A DNA stretch of 64,000 nt from Maribacter thermophilus (GCF_001020565.1 NZ_LDAS01000001.1:1459985-1523984); one strand, 5' to 3'; positions 18,446 through 26,722 are shown, counted from the first letter of the stretch. Notes: a model not told the origin generated them from the sequence alone. Made by a program: numbers and translations.

Positions 18446-18721
18446 AAAAAAGGAACACCGAAGGTAATCCGTACCAAAAAGATAGCACCACATACATTAC
18501 GGCACTCTTTTGCCACCCACTCGATAGAAAACGGTGTTGGTTTAAGGTACATACAAGAACTATTGGGCCACACAAAGCCAGAAACAACCATAATCTATAC
18601 ACATGTTGCACAAAAAGATCTATTACAGGTACGAAGTACGCTGAACATTGTCGTAAAAAAAATAACGACACCCGCTAAGCGAGAACAAAATGTCTCGATA
18701 GCCCGGCACAAAAAAGGATAA
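18446..18721 (+). pseudogene. Tyrosine recombinase (integrase) C-terminal remnant
   Basis: The frame is open from 18446 (after a TGA at 18443-18445) to TAA 18719-18721. It encodes the C-terminal half of a tyrosine recombinase: [17 protein letters not shown] (HxxR box), RYIQELLGH (third catalytic His) and TIIYTHV (nucleophilic Tyr), then LLQVRSTLN and a basic tail. The first catalytic Arg and the whole N-terminal arm-binding region are missing and no start codon is present, so the fragment is inactive. XerC-like, phage-type and IntI-type recombinases all carry these boxes, and the segment that distinguishes IntI lies in the lost part. It sits directly upstream of the cassette array. The rest of 18221-18445 holds no gene that I can see. 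Confidence 0.8.
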
Positions 18722-18748
18722 AAGTGTAAATTAGGGGTGATATAACAA

Positions 18749-18757
18749 GTTGTACGC
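18749..18757 (+). repeat. Lone core-like site (GTTGTACGC) at the array entrance
   Basis: GTTGTACGC lies 27 bp after the recombinase remnant's stop and is the exact reverse complement of GCGTACAAC at 22844-22852, the end of the restriction-modification cassette. No large palindrome precedes it, unlike the other four core sites. This is what an attI-type site or a decayed attC right half would look like. The preceding GATATAACAA weakly resembles the TATACGAGACC that precedes the core of the first complete site. Confidence 0.5.
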
Positions 18758-18879
18758 AAGCTGAAAAAAGCCACCCCACGTTCAAGCACATTTGGTTTTT
18801 GCCAAAGCTCAATAGCCAACGCTGAAAAACCAAAAGAGCTTTCACTTCCCCACCACCACCCGAAAATATTTTGACCAAC

Positions 18880-18913
18880 TTGATATATAAACTGCAAATT
18901 ATTTTTACATTTG
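18880..18913 (+). promoter_or_regulatory. Bacteroidota-type promoter of the restriction-modification unit
   Basis: A -7 box TACATTTG (18906-18913) matches TAnnTTTG exactly, with a TTG (18880-18882) 23 bp upstream as the -33 element. It is 40 bp before the XRE gene start. ACTTGA (18879-18884) and TCAAGT (18925-18930) form an inverted pair around the -7 box and may be the regulator's operator. Confidence 0.5.
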
Positions 18914-18953
18914 CTAAAAATAGGTCAAGTCATAATTTGATTAAATTATAAAA

Positions 18954-19286
18954 ATGGCAAGTTTCGGACATTACATAAAAACGGAAAGAGAAAGGCGAGA
19001 ATGGACACAAACTGAATTCGGTGCGAAAATCGGAATTAATACAAGTGCCATTAGTCGAATTGAAAACGGAAGTCAAAAATTCAGTAAATCAAAGCTGAAA
19101 AAATTGGCTGAACTATTTAAAACCGACTTGCAGACCGTTACGGATTTATTCTTTGCTGACAAATTTGCAAGAGAAGCCTTTAAATATAAATGTTCAGAAT
19201 CCATTTTTACAGTAGCAGAAGATACAGCCAATTATTTAAGAAATACGAATTCCAAACAAGGAACATTCAACTTTGAAAATGAGTAA
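18954..19286 (+). CDS. XRE-family helix-turn-helix regulator (controller-like)
   Basis: A 110-residue protein with a Cro/C1-type HTH at about residues 7-62 (RERREWTQTEFGAKIGIN, then TSAISRIENGSQKFSKSKL) and a short C-terminal extension. It is placed first in a restriction-modification operon and its end overlaps the first methyltransferase start by 8 bp, a position typical of controller (C) proteins that delay nuclease expression until methylation is complete. C proteins are usually about 80 residues and this one is longer, so a different regulatory mode is possible. Autoregulation through the inverted ACTTGA/TCAAGT pair is plausible. Confidence 0.85.
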   Translation: MASFGHYIKTERERREWTQTEFGAKIGINTSAISRIENGSQKFSKSKLKKLAELFKTDLQTVTDLFFADKFAREAFKYKCSESIFTVAEDTANYLRNTNSKQGTFNFENE

Positions 19287-20319
19287 AAAATATAACGTAA
19301 TAGACCTATTCTGTGGTTGTGGAGGTCTTTCTCAAGGATTTATTGAAGCGAACTACAACGTAATTCTAGGAATAGACCATTGGAAAGATGCAATTGAAAC
19401 TTTTAACTATAACCATAAAAATTCAAAAGGAATTGTTGCTGACTTGCTAAACCTAGACCCTCAAGAAATAAAGACAAAATATGATATTGAAAGTGTCGAT
19501 TTAATTATAGGCGGTCCACCCTGTCAAGGTTTTTCTATTGCTGGCAAAAGAATCATTGATGATGAGCGAAACCAACTTTACAAATCCTTTCTTCGATTTG
19601 TAAATTATTTCAAACCCAAAGCATTTGTTATGGAAAATGTTCCTAACATACTTTCAATGGGCAATGGTGCTATCAAAAATCAAATTTTAAAGGACTTTGA
19701 AGATATCGGATATAAAATAACTTATAATAAACTATTAGCATCTGATTTTGCCGTACCTCAGAATAGAAGGAGAGCTTTTTTTGTTGGCTTAAAAGATAGC
19801 TTGGAGTTTGAATTTCCGAAACCAACAACAACTGATAATAAAATCACGTCTGAAGAAGCCATTTCCGACCTGCCAAAAAATAGTTTAGAAGATGGATGTC
19901 AATATCCCATTAATCCAAAAAGTGTTTTTCAAAGAGAAATGAGAAATGGGAATAAGGTAGTTTTCAATCATCAAATCACAAACCATAGTGAAAAAACGGT
20001 TGAAATTATTGCTATGGTTCCAGATGGAGGTAATTACAAAGACTTACCAAAAGAACTTCACGAAACGAGAAAAGTAAATATCGCTTGGACTAGACTTAAT
20101 AGCAAAAAGCCGAGTTTTACCATAGATACTGGTCACAGACATCATTTTCATTATGAATTTAATCGTGTTCCTACAGTTAGGGAAAGTGCTAGAATTCAAT
20201 CATTCCGAGACGAATTTATTTTTTGTGGTAGTAAAACAAGTCAATATAAGCAAGTAGGTAATGCAGTACCGCCATTATTAGCTAAAGAAATAGCTTTAGA
20301 AATCAAAAAATATTTATGA
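19279..20319 (+). CDS. DNA (cytosine-5)-methyltransferase 1 of the R-M unit
   Basis: A 346-residue m5C methyltransferase with its motifs in order: I DLFCGCGGLSQGF (residues 10-21), IV GGPPCQGFS with catalytic Cys82, VI ENV, VIII QNRRR, and X QVGNAVPP near the C-terminus. The target recognition region lies at about 190-275. I chose ATG 19279; an in-frame TTG six bases upstream is less likely. It overlaps the HTH gene by 8 bp and the nuclease gene by 4 bp. It should methylate one strand or one half of the recognition site; specificity cannot be read from the sequence. Confidence 0.93.
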   Translation: MSKKYNVIDLFCGCGGLSQGFIEANYNVILGIDHWKDAIETFNYNHKNSKGIVADLLNLDPQEIKTKYDIESVDLIIGGPPCQGFSIAGKRIIDDERNQLYKSFLRFVNYFKPKAFVMENVPNILSMGNGAIKNQILKDFEDIGYKITYNKLLASDFAVPQNRRRAFFVGLKDSLEFEFPKPTTTDNKITSEEAISDLPKNSLEDGCQYPINPKSVFQREMRNGNKVVFNHQITNHSEKTVEIIAMVPDGGNYKDLPKELHETRKVNIAWTRLNSKKPSFTIDTGHRHHFHYEFNRVPTVRESARIQSFRDEFIFCGSKTSQYKQVGNAVPPLLAKEIALEIKKYL

Positions 20320-21755
20320 GTAAGCCTTTAAAATATAAAATCCCTGACGAATACTTCTTTAGGCTTCATCACGTTAGACCTCGCTTCAAAAATGATGTTG
20401 AAGAGGTTTTACTTTATGTTGCAACTTCTATTTCGGAAATGCCAATATTGGACAAAGAAGTATTTAGAGATGAATTAAATAAAGTTCTTTTTGGCTTCAA
20501 GAAAAATTCCACATCTACTCAAAAAACAATTGACAATTGGAGAACTGAAATATCAGCATTATTTGGTTTTATTCAAGAATCTAACGGAAAACAATATCCT
20601 GGATTAACTGCAAAGAGATTAGCCAATAATCAATATTTGGATGAATTTTTTAATTACTTCTTGTTCAGTTTTCAATATCCAGGAGGACATATAAAACCTC
20701 AAAATGTAATTAAACAAATTGAAGCTGGTGTACGATTCAAACCGTGCCAATTCATCTTACAACTTCTTATTGAAGGAGAAAAAATATTAGGCAAACCTTT
20801 TAGTTTCACCGCAGAAGAATTAACTCAATGTGCATATTTTGATTTAAGAGTTACCCGGGATGGCAGACACCCAAAAGAAGTTGCTGAACTAATATTGTCC
20901 AACAGAAATCAAAAGATTGAATATGAACACAAGTATGAGCAACTAAAAAACTCTAGAACTGGAACTTATCCATCCAGAGGTGATGTATATCGCTATGCAG
21001 GAGATATTTTAGATTATATGGTGTTGGCAAATTTGTTACAGCATAAAGGTACAGGTTATTATTATTACCTAAATGATGAAAATAAAGAAGCTATCAATTT
21101 TCATTTGAAAAACTCGGTTTGGTTTAATGAGTATGACCAATTCTATGATAAAGAATCAATTACAAATCCTGAGGTTAGTTCTCTCGAAGAATTATGGTTT
21201 GATTTTGTTAATAGCTTTGATGAAATAGAAGAATTTAAACCTCAATTAGATTCTAATGAAGTTGAAAGCATTTCCGCTTTGATTCAAGAGTATTATTCAA
21301 GAATGACTGGAGATGCTAAAGTTCCAACCAAAATTTTTGGAGACTACGGAGAAACTTTAGTATTAGCTCACGAATATCTACGAACCAAAGAAGGTTCAAA
21401 CAGACAACATTTGATAAATAAAATTCCAACACCTTTAGGAGTTGGATATGATTTACAAAGTATTGAGATTGAGAAAAAGAAAAGATATATAGAGGTTAAA
21501 ACCACAAAATCGAGAAAAGCCATCAATAGCAATCGATTTAAGTTGACCCCCAACGAATGGGATACAGCTGAAACACTAGGTGACAATTACTATGTTTATT
21601 ATTTGGTCATTAATGACTCTGGAAAAAACATATTTATCATTAATAATCCTGTAAAGGAATATGAAAAAGGCAACTTAAAAGTTGATAAAAATTTAGTAGT
21701 AGAATTTTCAAAAGAATCTGGACAATGGCAAGAGTTAATGGAAATAAGAAATTAA
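20316..21755 (+). CDS. Restriction endonuclease-like protein with C-terminal NO VEIN/DUF3883 domain
   Basis: A 479-residue protein between two cytosine methyltransferases. The C-terminal about 130 residues fit the DUF3883/NO VEIN domain, a PD-(D/E)xK-like nuclease fold: GDYGETLVLAHEYL, GVGYDLQS with the Asp, RYIEVKTTKS giving the ExK pair, then the NEWDTAETLGDNYYVYYLV strand. The N-terminal part is helical and may hold the target recognition function. It overlaps the preceding methyltransferase by 4 bp and the following one by 31 bp. The context makes it the nuclease of the unit; cutting mode and specificity are unknown. Confidence 0.8.
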   Translation: MSKPLKYKIPDEYFFRLHHVRPRFKNDVEEVLLYVATSISEMPILDKEVFRDELNKVLFGFKKNSTSTQKTIDNWRTEISALFGFIQESNGKQYPGLTAKRLANNQYLDEFFNYFLFSFQYPGGHIKPQNVIKQIEAGVRFKPCQFILQLLIEGEKILGKPFSFTAEELTQCAYFDLRVTRDGRHPKEVAELILSNRNQKIEYEHKYEQLKNSRTGTYPSRGDVYRYAGDILDYMVLANLLQHKGTGYYYYLNDENKEAINFHLKNSVWFNEYDQFYDKESITNPEVSSLEELWFDFVNSFDEIEEFKPQLDSNEVESISALIQEYYSRMTGDAKVPTKIFGDYGETLVLAHEYLRTKEGSNRQHLINKIPTPLGVGYDLQSIEIEKKKRYIEVKTTKSRKAINSNRFKLTPNEWDTAETLGDNYYVYYLVINDSGKNIFIINNPVKEYEKGNLKVDKNLVVEFSKESGQWQELMEIRN

Positions 21756-22861
21756 GGGCTGCATCATTTTTTTGTGGTTGTGGCGGTATGGATTTAGGTC
21801 TAACTGGTAATTTCAGTTATCTGAATAAAAACTACCCTTCCCTGCCATTCGAGGTAGTATATGCTAACGACTTTGATAAATATGCTACAGAAATTTACAA
21901 TGATAATTTTGAACATAAATGTATCACTAAAGACATCAAGGATGTTACAATGGCTGAAATTCCCGAACACGATATTCTTTTGGGTGGTTTTCCGTGTCAG
22001 TCCTTTTCGATTAGTGCACAAAATCCGCCAAGATTAGGTTATAAAGACGAAAGAGGTATGCTATTCTTTGAAATGGTCAAAATTCTTAAAAAGAAACAGC
22101 CTAGATTCTTTATCGCGGAAAATGTAAAAGGAATTTTGTCTGCCAATAAAAAGAAAGCGTTTCCAATGATAATCAAAGAGTTTGAAAAAGCTGGTTATCA
22201 CGTAAAATATCAGCTTTTTAATGCGTCAGAATATGGTGTTCCACAAAAGCGAGAACGAGTTTTTATAATTGGGTTCAAGAATTATGAGGACTTCGTTTAT
22301 TTTAATTTTCCCAAACCAACCACTTTGAACGGCTCAAAAGTTAAATTGAAAGAGGTAGTTGACAAAAAAGCTAATAAGGATGAAAAATGGTTCTTTAGCC
22401 AACGTGCGGTTGATGGAATGATGAGAGTACAAAAGAAAATGAATAAGGGAAGAGACCAAAACTTGGAAGAACCTTGCAATACAATTAGTTCGCATCTTGC
22501 AAAGGTCAGCCTGAACAGTACTGACCCTGTTTTAAAAATTGACGGTAAATACAGGAGATTCACACCACGGGAAGCAGCAAACATTCAATCTTTTCCTGAC
22601 AATTTTAAATTGGATTCTGTTTCTGATGCTAGACAATATCGAGCAATTGGAAATGCTGTTCCACCAGTATTAATGTGGCACATAGCAAATTCATTAGGAC
22701 AACTTATTGAAAAAGGTATAAAACAAGCCAACCCTGAAAGCCATACACATTTGCAGTTCGCACAAGCCAACGCTTCACCAAAAACTGCAAAAGAGTATGT
22801 CTTTTCCAACGCTGATAAAAACGAACTGAATGAAAAAAAGCCAGCGTACAACATTGTATAA
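21725..22861 (+). CDS. DNA (cytosine-5)-methyltransferase 2 of the R-M unit
   Basis: A 378-residue m5C methyltransferase: motif I FFCGCGGMDLGL, IV GGFPCQSFS with catalytic Cys91, VI ENVKG, VIII QKRER, X AIGNAVPP. It is only distantly similar to the first enzyme, and a pair like this usually means an asymmetric target with one enzyme per strand. The core ends near residue 330. The last 45 residues are a low-complexity tail translated from repeat-like DNA, and the gene takes its stop from the GTATAA of the first palindrome, so the tail probably reflects cassette junction sequence. The start overlaps the nuclease gene by 31 bp. Confidence 0.93.
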   Translation: MARVNGNKKLRAASFFCGCGGMDLGLTGNFSYLNKNYPSLPFEVVYANDFDKYATEIYNDNFEHKCITKDIKDVTMAEIPEHDILLGGFPCQSFSISAQNPPRLGYKDERGMLFFEMVKILKKKQPRFFIAENVKGILSANKKKAFPMIIKEFEKAGYHVKYQLFNASEYGVPQKRERVFIIGFKNYEDFVYFNFPKPTTLNGSKVKLKEVVDKKANKDEKWFFSQRAVDGMMRVQKKMNKGRDQNLEEPCNTISSHLAKVSLNSTDPVLKIDGKYRRFTPREAANIQSFPDNFKLDSVSDARQYRAIGNAVPPVLMWHIANSLGQLIEKGIKQANPESHTHLQFAQANASPKTAKEYVFSNADKNELNEKKPAYNIV

Positions 22862-22979
22862 AAATAATAGCGGTTTAATCGTTAAAATGAAAGTGAGTAA
22901 ATAAAAAAAGGTCTGTATTTATCTGAAAAATAAGTGCTTCAAAATCCGCTACTATTCTTATACGAGACCGTTGGCATTA
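22844..22979 (+). repeat. Cassette-junction palindrome, site 1 (attC-like)
   Basis: Left core GCGTACAAC (22844-22852), spacer ATT, left arm GTATAAAAATAATAGCGG (22856-22873), a 72-base loop, right arm CCGCTACTATTCTTATAC (22946-22963), spacer GAGACC, right core GTTGGCATTA (22970-22979). The arms pair at 16 of 18 positions; both mismatches become T-G pairs on the bottom strand. There is no T-run, so it is not a typical terminator. The left core belongs to the restriction-modification cassette, the right core to the serine hydrolase cassette. Confidence 0.75.
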
Positions 22980-22989
22980 ATTAGACAAA

Positions 22990-24108
22990 ATGATTAACAA
23001 ATCAAGTTTCACATTAATACTTCTACTACTACTTTCGTTTACTACGAGAGCCCAACTATTAGTAGATGATGAAGAATTTATAGCGGAATACATAATTGAA
23101 AATAATATCCCGGGACTAAGTATTGCAATAGTCGAAAATTCTGAACTAGTTTATTCGAAAGGATTTGGGGTAAAAAATAGCTCAACCCAAGAAAAAGTTA
23201 CCAATGAAACTTTATTTCAAGCAGCCTCACTAAGCAAAAGTCTAACAGGGGCCTTAATTTTAAAAAATGTTGAAAAGCAAAAAATCAACTTAGATACCCC
23301 TGTCAACAGATATTTAACCAATTGGAAACTTGAATCCAAAAGTAAGGGAAACAAGTTCGAACCAACCGTTTTTCAATTGTTAACGCATACTGGAGGAACT
23401 AACATTCACGGATTTCGGGGATATAAAAGCACAAAAACACCACCAGATTTGTTATCGATTCTAAACGGTGAGGTATTTCTTGAACCTAAAATTGTTGTCA
23501 AGAAAAAACCTAATACCGAATTCGACTACTCTGGTGGAGGATATGTCGTATTACAAAAAGCTCTGATTGACATCAACAATAAAGGTTTTAACGAACAAAT
23601 GAATGAAGAGATATTGCAACCTTGCGGAATGGTTTCAAGTTTTTATTCGGTCAATCTAAATGAATCACAGCTGAGTCAGATTGCAATTGGTCATAAGAAA
23701 AATGCTACTCCCTTAGAATCGGATTATTTTCTATATCCTCAATATGCAGCTGGAGGATTATGGTCTACACCATCTGAAATAGCAAAATTCTTAATAGCAA
23801 TCCAAAACTCAATTAACTCGGATAATACAGAGAACTTATTATCAAAGCAAAGTATAAAGAGGTTGCTCGAACGACCTACTTTAGAAACCGGAAAAAGACC
23901 AACTTATGGATTGGGGTTTGGTTTTAAGATAGACTCAACAACGAATGAAATTATTTCGTTGCGTCATAGCGGAGCAAATGTTGGATATAGTTGTTTTATG
24001 GAAGCTAGTAGAGATGGAAAATATGCATATATAATTATGAGCAATCGGGACTTTGCCAAGTTATCGGGCATAAGACAAAGAATATTGGACCATTTAAAAA
24101 ATAACTAA
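22990..24108 (+). CDS. Secreted serine hydrolase, beta-lactamase/DD-peptidase fold
   Basis: A 372-residue protein with a signal peptide (about 1-22, ending TTRAQ). The class C/DD-peptidase fold is shown by the nucleophile motif SLSK (Ser80, Lys83), a YSGGGY motif at the YxN position and HSGANVGYSC at the KTG-equivalent position. The substrate is unknown; this family includes esterases, D-aminopeptidases and peptidoglycan-acting enzymes, and true beta-lactamase activity should not be assumed. It forms a one-gene cassette: GTTGGCATTA 11 bp upstream and TAATGCCAAC beginning at its own stop codon. Confidence 0.88.
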   Translation: MINKSSFTLILLLLLSFTTRAQLLVDDEEFIAEYIIENNIPGLSIAIVENSELVYSKGFGVKNSSTQEKVTNETLFQAASLSKSLTGALILKNVEKQKINLDTPVNRYLTNWKLESKSKGNKFEPTVFQLLTHTGGTNIHGFRGYKSTKTPPDLLSILNGEVFLEPKIVVKKKPNTEFDYSGGGYVVLQKALIDINNKGFNEQMNEEILQPCGMVSSFYSVNLNESQLSQIAIGHKKNATPLESDYFLYPQYAAGGLWSTPSEIAKFLIAIQNSINSDNTENLLSKQSIKRLLERPTLETGKRPTYGLGFGFKIDSTTNEIISLRHSGANVGYSCFMEASRDGKYAYIIMSNRDFAKLSGIRQRILDHLKNN

Positions 24109-24306
24109 TGCCAACACAACCTATAAACAATACGGGACTTTGGGCTGGAACGAAAGGTTTGCGTATTATTATGAAGTCCGCAAAATCTTTTGGATTTTGC
24201 TCTGGACAGGAAAAAATAAATCAAAACAAAAAGATTTCGCTATGTGCGTGGTGGAAAGCAAACGCCAGTTTGCTCCCGTACTGTTCATAGCTAAACCGTT
24301 ACCTGC
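24106..24306 (+). repeat. Cassette-junction palindrome, site 2 (attC-like, long loop)
   Basis: Left core TAATGCCAAC (24106-24115), spacer ACAAC, left arm CTATAAACAATACGGGA (24121-24137), a 136-base loop, right arm TCCCGTACTGTTCATAG (24274-24290), spacer CTAAACC, right core GTTACCTGC (24298-24306). The arms match at 15 of 17 positions and both mismatches are T-G on the bottom strand. The loop contains a second hairpin, GCAAAATC/GATTTTGC (24180-24200). The left core contains the stop codon of the upstream gene. Confidence 0.75.
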
Positions 24307-24318
24307 AAGCCAAACCGA

Positions 24319-25461
24319 ATGAAAAAAACAATGATTTATGCAATAATTACTTTAATTCTGATTTTCGCTGTTTGGATTATTCTAAAATCTTTAACTAATA
24401 AATTTGGCAAAGATATTAATGAATTTTACGAACCCTTCCGAAAACAGAATAGTGATTCATTTTTGGGTGATGTTGATTTTTCTGATGGCAATTATGTTCT
24501 GTATATTAAACACAAAGAATTAGGAGAATTTGCTGTAGTTAACAAAGAAAGCCTAAAAGCAAATAGAGATTCTTTGAAAGTTAAGGTTAGTTGGGCTAAC
24601 TATCTTCCTGGAGAAGGAAACAGAAGTTTTGGGGTAATGCTTTTTAAGGATAATAAGCTAATCAAAAGAAGAAATGGAGGAGTATTCAAAATTTTTGAGA
24701 TAGGAAATTTAAAACAAGGTTCTGTTTCCGTAAAGGAACATAGATTAAATGCTGTTAAAAGAGATATTCAAAACAGAATCGATTCACTTAATGCAAGTAA
24801 AAATATCTTTATAATATCCCAATCCGATTTACCAAAAGAAGACAAAGAATTTCATTTTCGTATTTATTTTCCAAGTATTGCTGTTCCAGTCACACGAGGA
24901 AAAGATGACAATGGTTATCAAAGAATATTAACCATAAACGGGATTGATTATTCCGAATGGCAGAATGGAAAAGACAATGGTTTTGATGAAAAGTGGACAA
25001 CCCAAATTGATAAGTGTATCAAAATGAAGGCTGGAGGAATAACTGACTTTGATGTATCCATATTAAACGGAACATTGTCAGACGCCTACTTATTTGATGT
25101 GAGCCAAGACTGGGGAGAATTACATAGCACTGACCATCAAATTTTATACTTGAAAGATTTTATGTATTATCACTACCAAGCATATATTGGTGCAAATAAA
25201 GAAGATGCTGAAAAATTGCTAACAATAGATTATAGCGATTGTATCAGCGAAACCGACCGAAACCGACCAAAGCTCATAGCCAAAATGAAAGACTTGGTAA
25301 AACAAAGCACCAAGCCAAGTTTATCTGTAGAAAAAGGAGAAGTTGGATTATCTGATTATAAAGATTCTGTTACCAAAAGTAAAACACTTTATGAGCAAAA
25401 ATATCAGCTTAATTGGTTAGAAATTGAGAATGAGCCAGCAGGTAACACGGTGTATAAGTAA
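24319..25461 (+). CDS. Membrane-anchored orphan protein (single-gene cassette)
   Basis: A 380-residue protein with one N-terminal transmembrane helix (about 4-24) and a large extracytoplasmic part. I do not recognise a family. The first half is strand-rich (NYVLYIKHKELGEFAVVNK), followed by a Lys/Asp-rich alternation and a C-terminal helical region with few hydrophobic clusters. Codon use and AT content resemble the other cassette genes. The final residues GNTVYK are read from inside the next palindrome, whose GTAATA supplies the stop. Its start lies 12 bp after the core GTTACCTGC. Confidence 0.65.
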   Translation: MKKTMIYAIITLILIFAVWIILKSLTNKFGKDINEFYEPFRKQNSDSFLGDVDFSDGNYVLYIKHKELGEFAVVNKESLKANRDSLKVKVSWANYLPGEGNRSFGVMLFKDNKLIKRRNGGVFKIFEIGNLKQGSVSVKEHRLNAVKRDIQNRIDSLNASKNIFIISQSDLPKEDKEFHFRIYFPSIAVPVTRGKDDNGYQRILTINGIDYSEWQNGKDNGFDEKWTTQIDKCIKMKAGGITDFDVSILNGTLSDAYLFDVSQDWGELHSTDHQILYLKDFMYYHYQAYIGANKEDAEKLLTIDYSDCISETDRNRPKLIAKMKDLVKQSTKPSLSVEKGEVGLSDYKDSVTKSKTLYEQKYQLNWLEIENEPAGNTVYK

Positions 25462-25575
25462 TAGCGGTTTAAGTTATAAGAACGAAACTGTAAATATAAA
25501 ATAAAGGTCAGTATAAAACTGAAAGGTTTGTGAGTAGAAAACTGCTACTACTTATACACTTGACCGTTGGCGGTA
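25438..25575 (+). repeat. Cassette-junction palindrome, site 3 (attC-like)
   Basis: Left core GCAGGTAAC (25438-25446), spacer ACG, left arm GTGTATAAGTAATAGCGGT (25450-25468), a 72-base loop, right arm ACTGCTACTACTTATACAC (25541-25559), spacer TTGACC, right core GTTGGCGGTA (25566-25575). The arms match at 17 of 19; one mismatch is T-G on the bottom strand and one is G-T on the top. Arms and loop are clearly related to site 1, including an AAAGGTCnGTAT segment and an equal loop length. Confidence 0.75.
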
Positions 25576-25608
25576 ATAAGAAAAAACCATAGAACAAATT
25601 AATAACAT

Positions 25609-26718
25609 ATGAAAATATTAAAGAAAATAGGAAAGTGGTTTTTGATTTTACTGGGAGCAATTGTTGCGTTTATTTTAGTTGTATTACTAATAATTCGAAT
25701 CAATAGTTCTGGAAACGAAGAACCTTTTTTAGACGAAAACGGTAATGTTCTTCCGAATAGTATCGCTATGCACGAGGATATGACAATCAATGGAGTACCT
25801 CAAAGGATTACCATAAGAGGAAAAGACAAGAATAATCCCGTACTACTAATAGTTCACGGAGGACCAGGCGCACCAATTTTACCTGTAATTTACAAATTGA
25901 CAAGAACTGATTTGGAAGATATTTTTACGGTTTGTTACTGGGAGCAAAGAGGCTCTGGGCTAGCTTTTAATGATAGCATACCTGATTCATCCATTACCTT
26001 ATCACATATAGTTGATGATGGTTTGGAACTATCCAATCATTTAAAAAAGACGTTCAAAAAAGACAAAATTTACATTGAAGGTTTATCGTGGGGAACAGCG
26101 GTAGCAGCTTATATGGTTCAAAAACAGCCTGAATTATATCACACCTATATTGGTAGTGGTCTTATGGCGAATCTATCACTTTCAGAAGAATTATCTTATG
26201 AATTTGCAATGTCAGAATCCCAAAAACACAATGATACCATTTCAATCAATCAATTAAAACAAATTGGAAGACCACCTTATGTTAAAAACTCAAAAAATTC
26301 AGTAACTGAAGCCTTTGAAATAGAACGAAAGATTGTAATGAAGTATGCACCGATAAAATTAGAAACCGATTTTAATTTTATTAAAAGTATGTTTTTAGAT
26401 AATGGATTAACGTTTAGCGAAAAATTTACTGATATGATAAATAGTCCTGAATCCTACTATCCTGCAGCTAAAATTTTACAACCTACTGCAATCAATATGA
26501 ATTTAATGCGTGATATTCCTGAATTGAAAGTGCCAGTTTATATATTACAAGGAGACAATGACCATTTTACCGAAACGTCAGTAGCAAAAGCGTATTTTGA
26601 TTCACTTATTGCGCCATCTAAAAAATGGTTTTTATTTGAAAACGGAACACACGGAGTACAAGTTGAATATCCTGAAAAATATCGTTCAATTTATATCAAT
26701 GAAATACTTGGAAAATAA
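25609..26718 (+). CDS. Alpha/beta hydrolase, proline iminopeptidase-like
   Basis: A 369-residue protein with an N-terminal membrane helix (about 9-31), then an alpha/beta hydrolase: oxyanion motif HGGPG, nucleophile elbow GLSWG with the catalytic Ser, the acid in QGDNDHF, and a C-terminal His in NGTHGVQ. The HGGPG box and the short cap are typical of the proline iminopeptidase group (peptidase S33), so it may act on small peptides or esters at the envelope. It is a single-gene cassette, bounded by GTTGGCGGTA upstream and TACCGCCAAC just past its stop. Confidence 0.88.
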   Translation: MKILKKIGKWFLILLGAIVAFILVVLLIIRINSSGNEEPFLDENGNVLPNSIAMHEDMTINGVPQRITIRGKDKNNPVLLIVHGGPGAPILPVIYKLTRTDLEDIFTVCYWEQRGSGLAFNDSIPDSSITLSHIVDDGLELSNHLKKTFKKDKIYIEGLSWGTAVAAYMVQKQPELYHTYIGSGLMANLSLSEELSYEFAMSESQKHNDTISINQLKQIGRPPYVKNSKNSVTEAFEIERKIVMKYAPIKLETDFNFIKSMFLDNGLTFSEKFTDMINSPESYYPAAKILQPTAINMNLMRDIPELKVPVYILQGDNDHFTETSVAKAYFDSLIAPSKKWFLFENGTHGVQVEYPEKYRSIYINEILGK

Positions 26719-26722
26719 TTAC

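Noticed and set aside
18442-18678. 78-codon frame over the recombinase remnant
   Set aside because: It is an out-of-frame shadow; the adjacent frame gives the HxxR, LLGH and IYTH boxes.
24108-24290. Two 60-codon open frames between the serine hydrolase and the orphan gene
   Set aside because: They lie inside the arms and loop of palindrome site 2, which explains their sequence; composition is not protein-like.
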